Positions 62,612 through 64,000 of a DNA stretch of 64,000 nt are shown one piece after another (the stretch's first letter is position 1; the number at the start of each line of letters is the position of its first letter). The stretch is from NCBI RefSeq assembly GCF_016743775.1, contig NZ_JAEQMY010000001.1, forward strand, positions 248,001-312,000, written 5' to 3'. Source of the DNA: Microvirga aerilata (GTDB lineage: Bacteria > Pseudomonadota > Alphaproteobacteria > Rhizobiales > Beijerinckiaceae). A program made the position numbers and the translations under genes. The notes beneath the pieces are model-generated. The model had not been told where the DNA came from and did not search any database. It worked only from the letters and a program-made list of their open reading frames with translations.

Positions 62612-64000
62612 ATGTCCACCAGCGTCTACGCCACGCCCAACACCAAGCGTACCATGCTCGATCAGCCGAAGGCCGGAGCGCTGACCGTGCAATACAGGCC
62701 AGACGCCGAAGAGGTTTATGAGAACCCGCCGCGTTTCGTCTGGCTTCCGACCTTGGACGAGGGATCGCGATACGTCCTCAAGGTGACGGCAGATGACGAC
62801 CATACAAGCGAAACCCCTTTTATCTATGAGAACCTGGCGCGAAACTTCTTCACGCCTGACCATGCCTATGCTCCAGGCGCCTATCATTGGGCATATGCTG
62901 TCTGGGACCCTGAACAGGGTGTTCCCGCAAGCGCCTGGAGCGACGCCCGCAGCTTCAGTGTTCCGACGGGGCTGGATCAGGTTCCTCTCCCCTCGGGAGC
63001 GGCGCGTGCGCAACAAGCTCACCACTCCCATCCGCGTCTTTGGCTCAACCCGGACAAGGCTTCCGCATTCGCCGAAGCCCTAAAGGACAATCCGGATCAT
63101 TGCGGGTTCCGGAACTTCTATGAGCGTTCCGTCAAGCCATGGACGGAGCGTCCGATCATCGCTGAACCCGCACCTTATCCCGACAACAAGCGGGTCGCCT
63201 CTTTATGGCGTCAGATGTATATCGACTGTCAGGAGGTGATCTATGCCATACGGCATCTTGCGATCGCCGGCCGACTGCTTGAGGATGACAAGCTTCTCGA
63301 ACGGGCAAAGGAGTGGCTCCTCTCCGTGGCGGGGTGGGACGTTCTCGGGACAACATCCCGCGCCTATAACGATGAGGCCGCTTTTCGCATCGCGAGCGCG
63401 TTAGCATGGGGCTATGACTGGTTATATGATCGGCTCGATGCGCAGGAGCGCGCCATCGTTAGGGCATCTCTCCTTGCCAGGACTCGGGAGATCGCAGACC
63501 ACGTCATAAGTCATGCCCGTATTCATATCTTTCCTTATGACAGCCATGCGGTACGGGCCCTCTCCGCTGCGCTGACACCGTGCTGCATCGCCCTTCTCGG
63601 GGATGAGGAGGAAGCCCGCGAGTGGCTCGACTATACGGTCGAGTACCTGTTCAACATCTATGCGCCATGGGGCGCGAAGGACGGCGGTTGGGCAGAAGGT
63701 CCGCATTATTGGACCACCGGAATGGCTTATCTGCTGGAGGCCGCAGGCCTCATTCGAAGCTATTACGGCATCGATGTTCTCGAACGTGCCTTCTTTCGTG
63801 CGACCGGCGATTTCCCGCTGTACACGAAAGCACCTGGGGTTCGTCGCACCTGCTTTGGCGATGACTCCACGATGGGAGACCCGCCCAGCCTCAAGACCGG
63901 GTACAACATGCGTCACTTCGCCGGAGCGACAGGAAATGCGCACTACCAGTGGTATTTCGAGCAGGTGAAGCGCGACGATCCGGGCACCGAGGACCTTTTC
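62612..64000 (+). CDS. PL15-type exo-alginate lyase (heparinase II/III superfamily), C-terminus cut by window edge
   Basis: 463 codons run open to the window end. The protein closely resembles Agrobacterium Atu3025, an exo-type alginate lyase of family PL15, including ENPPRFVWLP, RVASLWRQMYIDCQEVIYAIRHLAIAGR, AYNDEAAFR and GGWAEGPHYW. The catalytic pair of Atu3025 (His311 and Tyr365 as I recall) aligns with His312 (PYDSHAVR) and Tyr366 (GPHYW) here. There is no signal peptide, so it should act in the cytoplasm and split imported oligouronates into monomers from the end. Atu3025 has about 776 residues, so some 300 are missing beyond the edge. Confidence 0.9.
   Translation, partial: MSTSVYATPNTKRTMLDQPKAGALTVQYRPDAEEVYENPPRFVWLPTLDEGSRYVLKVTADDDHTSETPFIYENLARNFFTPDHAYAPGAYHWAYAVWDPEQGVPASAWSDARSFSVPTGLDQVPLPSGAARAQQAHHSHPRLWLNPDKASAFAEALKDNPDHCGFRNFYERSVKPWTERPIIAEPAPYPDNKRVASLWRQMYIDCQEVIYAIRHLAIAGRLLEDDKLLERAKEWLLSVAGWDVLGTTSRAYNDEAAFRIASALAWGYDWLYDRLDAQERAIVRASLLARTREIADHVISHARIHIFPYDSHAVRALSAALTPCCIALLGDEEEAREWLDYTVEYLFNIYAPWGAKDGGWAEGPHYWTTGMAYLLEAAGLIRSYYGIDVLERAFFRATGDFPLYTKAPGVRRTCFGDDSTMGDPPSLKTGYNMRHFAGATGNAHYQWYFEQVKRDDPGTEDLF

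Noticed and set aside
61031-63031. A 666-codon minus-strand open frame
   Set aside because: It is antisense to the AlgQ-like and PL15-like genes, has no ribosome site, and its protein has low-complexity wording without any domain; high GC gives long antisense frames.

Overview
The window is GC-rich alphaproteobacterial chromosome. It carries a NepR/EcfG general-stress pair, a circularly permuted two-piece tmRNA, DUF1236 envelope proteins and a TamA/TamB pair. The gene set looks like Hyphomicrobiales, perhaps the Microvirga/Methylobacterium group, but genus assignment is inference only. Most of it is ordinary chromosome. The more accessory parts are a secreted heme peroxidase with its own type I exporter, a TRAP locus, and an alginate-type uptake and degradation locus cut by the right edge.

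Layout. 1-5765: iron uptake, with a TonB siderophore receptor cut by the left edge, a FhuD-like binding protein, a FhuB-like double permease split by a frameshift, and a DUF2218/siderophore-interacting reductase; no FhuC-type ATPase is in view. 5905-6906: a lone TctC-type binding protein. 6967-13235: tamA-tamB. 13515-18696: signalling, comprising nepR-ecfG, a single-domain receiver, an HWE kinase, a LuxR-type regulator with a degenerate receiver, and a second ECF sigma/anti-sigma pair. 18937-25071: small envelope proteins, a subtilisin-like protease with a Gly/Asn repeat tract, a DMT exporter and a DUF3616 protein. 25101-29209: a hydroxyproline-degradation operon with a divergent GntR regulator. 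29272-33804: a receiver and a tightly packed three-gene coiled-coil operon of unknown function.

34048-37896: small conserved genes, cold-shock protein plus an IF-1 paralogue, PlsC, an unknown protein, and tmRNA. 38040-42819: VOC protein, TRAP binding protein, LacI regulator and fused TRAP permease. 42994-53317: type I secretion adaptor and ATPase, followed upstream by their likely substrate, an animal-type heme peroxidase with RTX repeats ('peroxicin' type). That gene is broken by a one-base deletion but would otherwise be about 2,380 residues. Two NarL-type regulators follow (53981-55692), then RNase HI and a PRC-barrel protein.

57331-64000: alginate-type locus, with an SDR probably reducing the unsaturated-uronate product (DEH), a GntR regulator, two AlgM-like permeases, an AlgQ-like binding protein, and a PL15 exo-lyase like Agrobacterium Atu3025 (catalytic His312/Tyr366 conserved), cut by the window end. 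The parts fit import of intact oligo- or polyuronate followed by cytoplasmic depolymerisation.

Best candidates for a second look are the three-gene coiled-coil operon, the peroxidase/exporter module and its frameshift, and the alginate-type locus. Family names were assigned by reading the translations against remembered family members; no database search was run.
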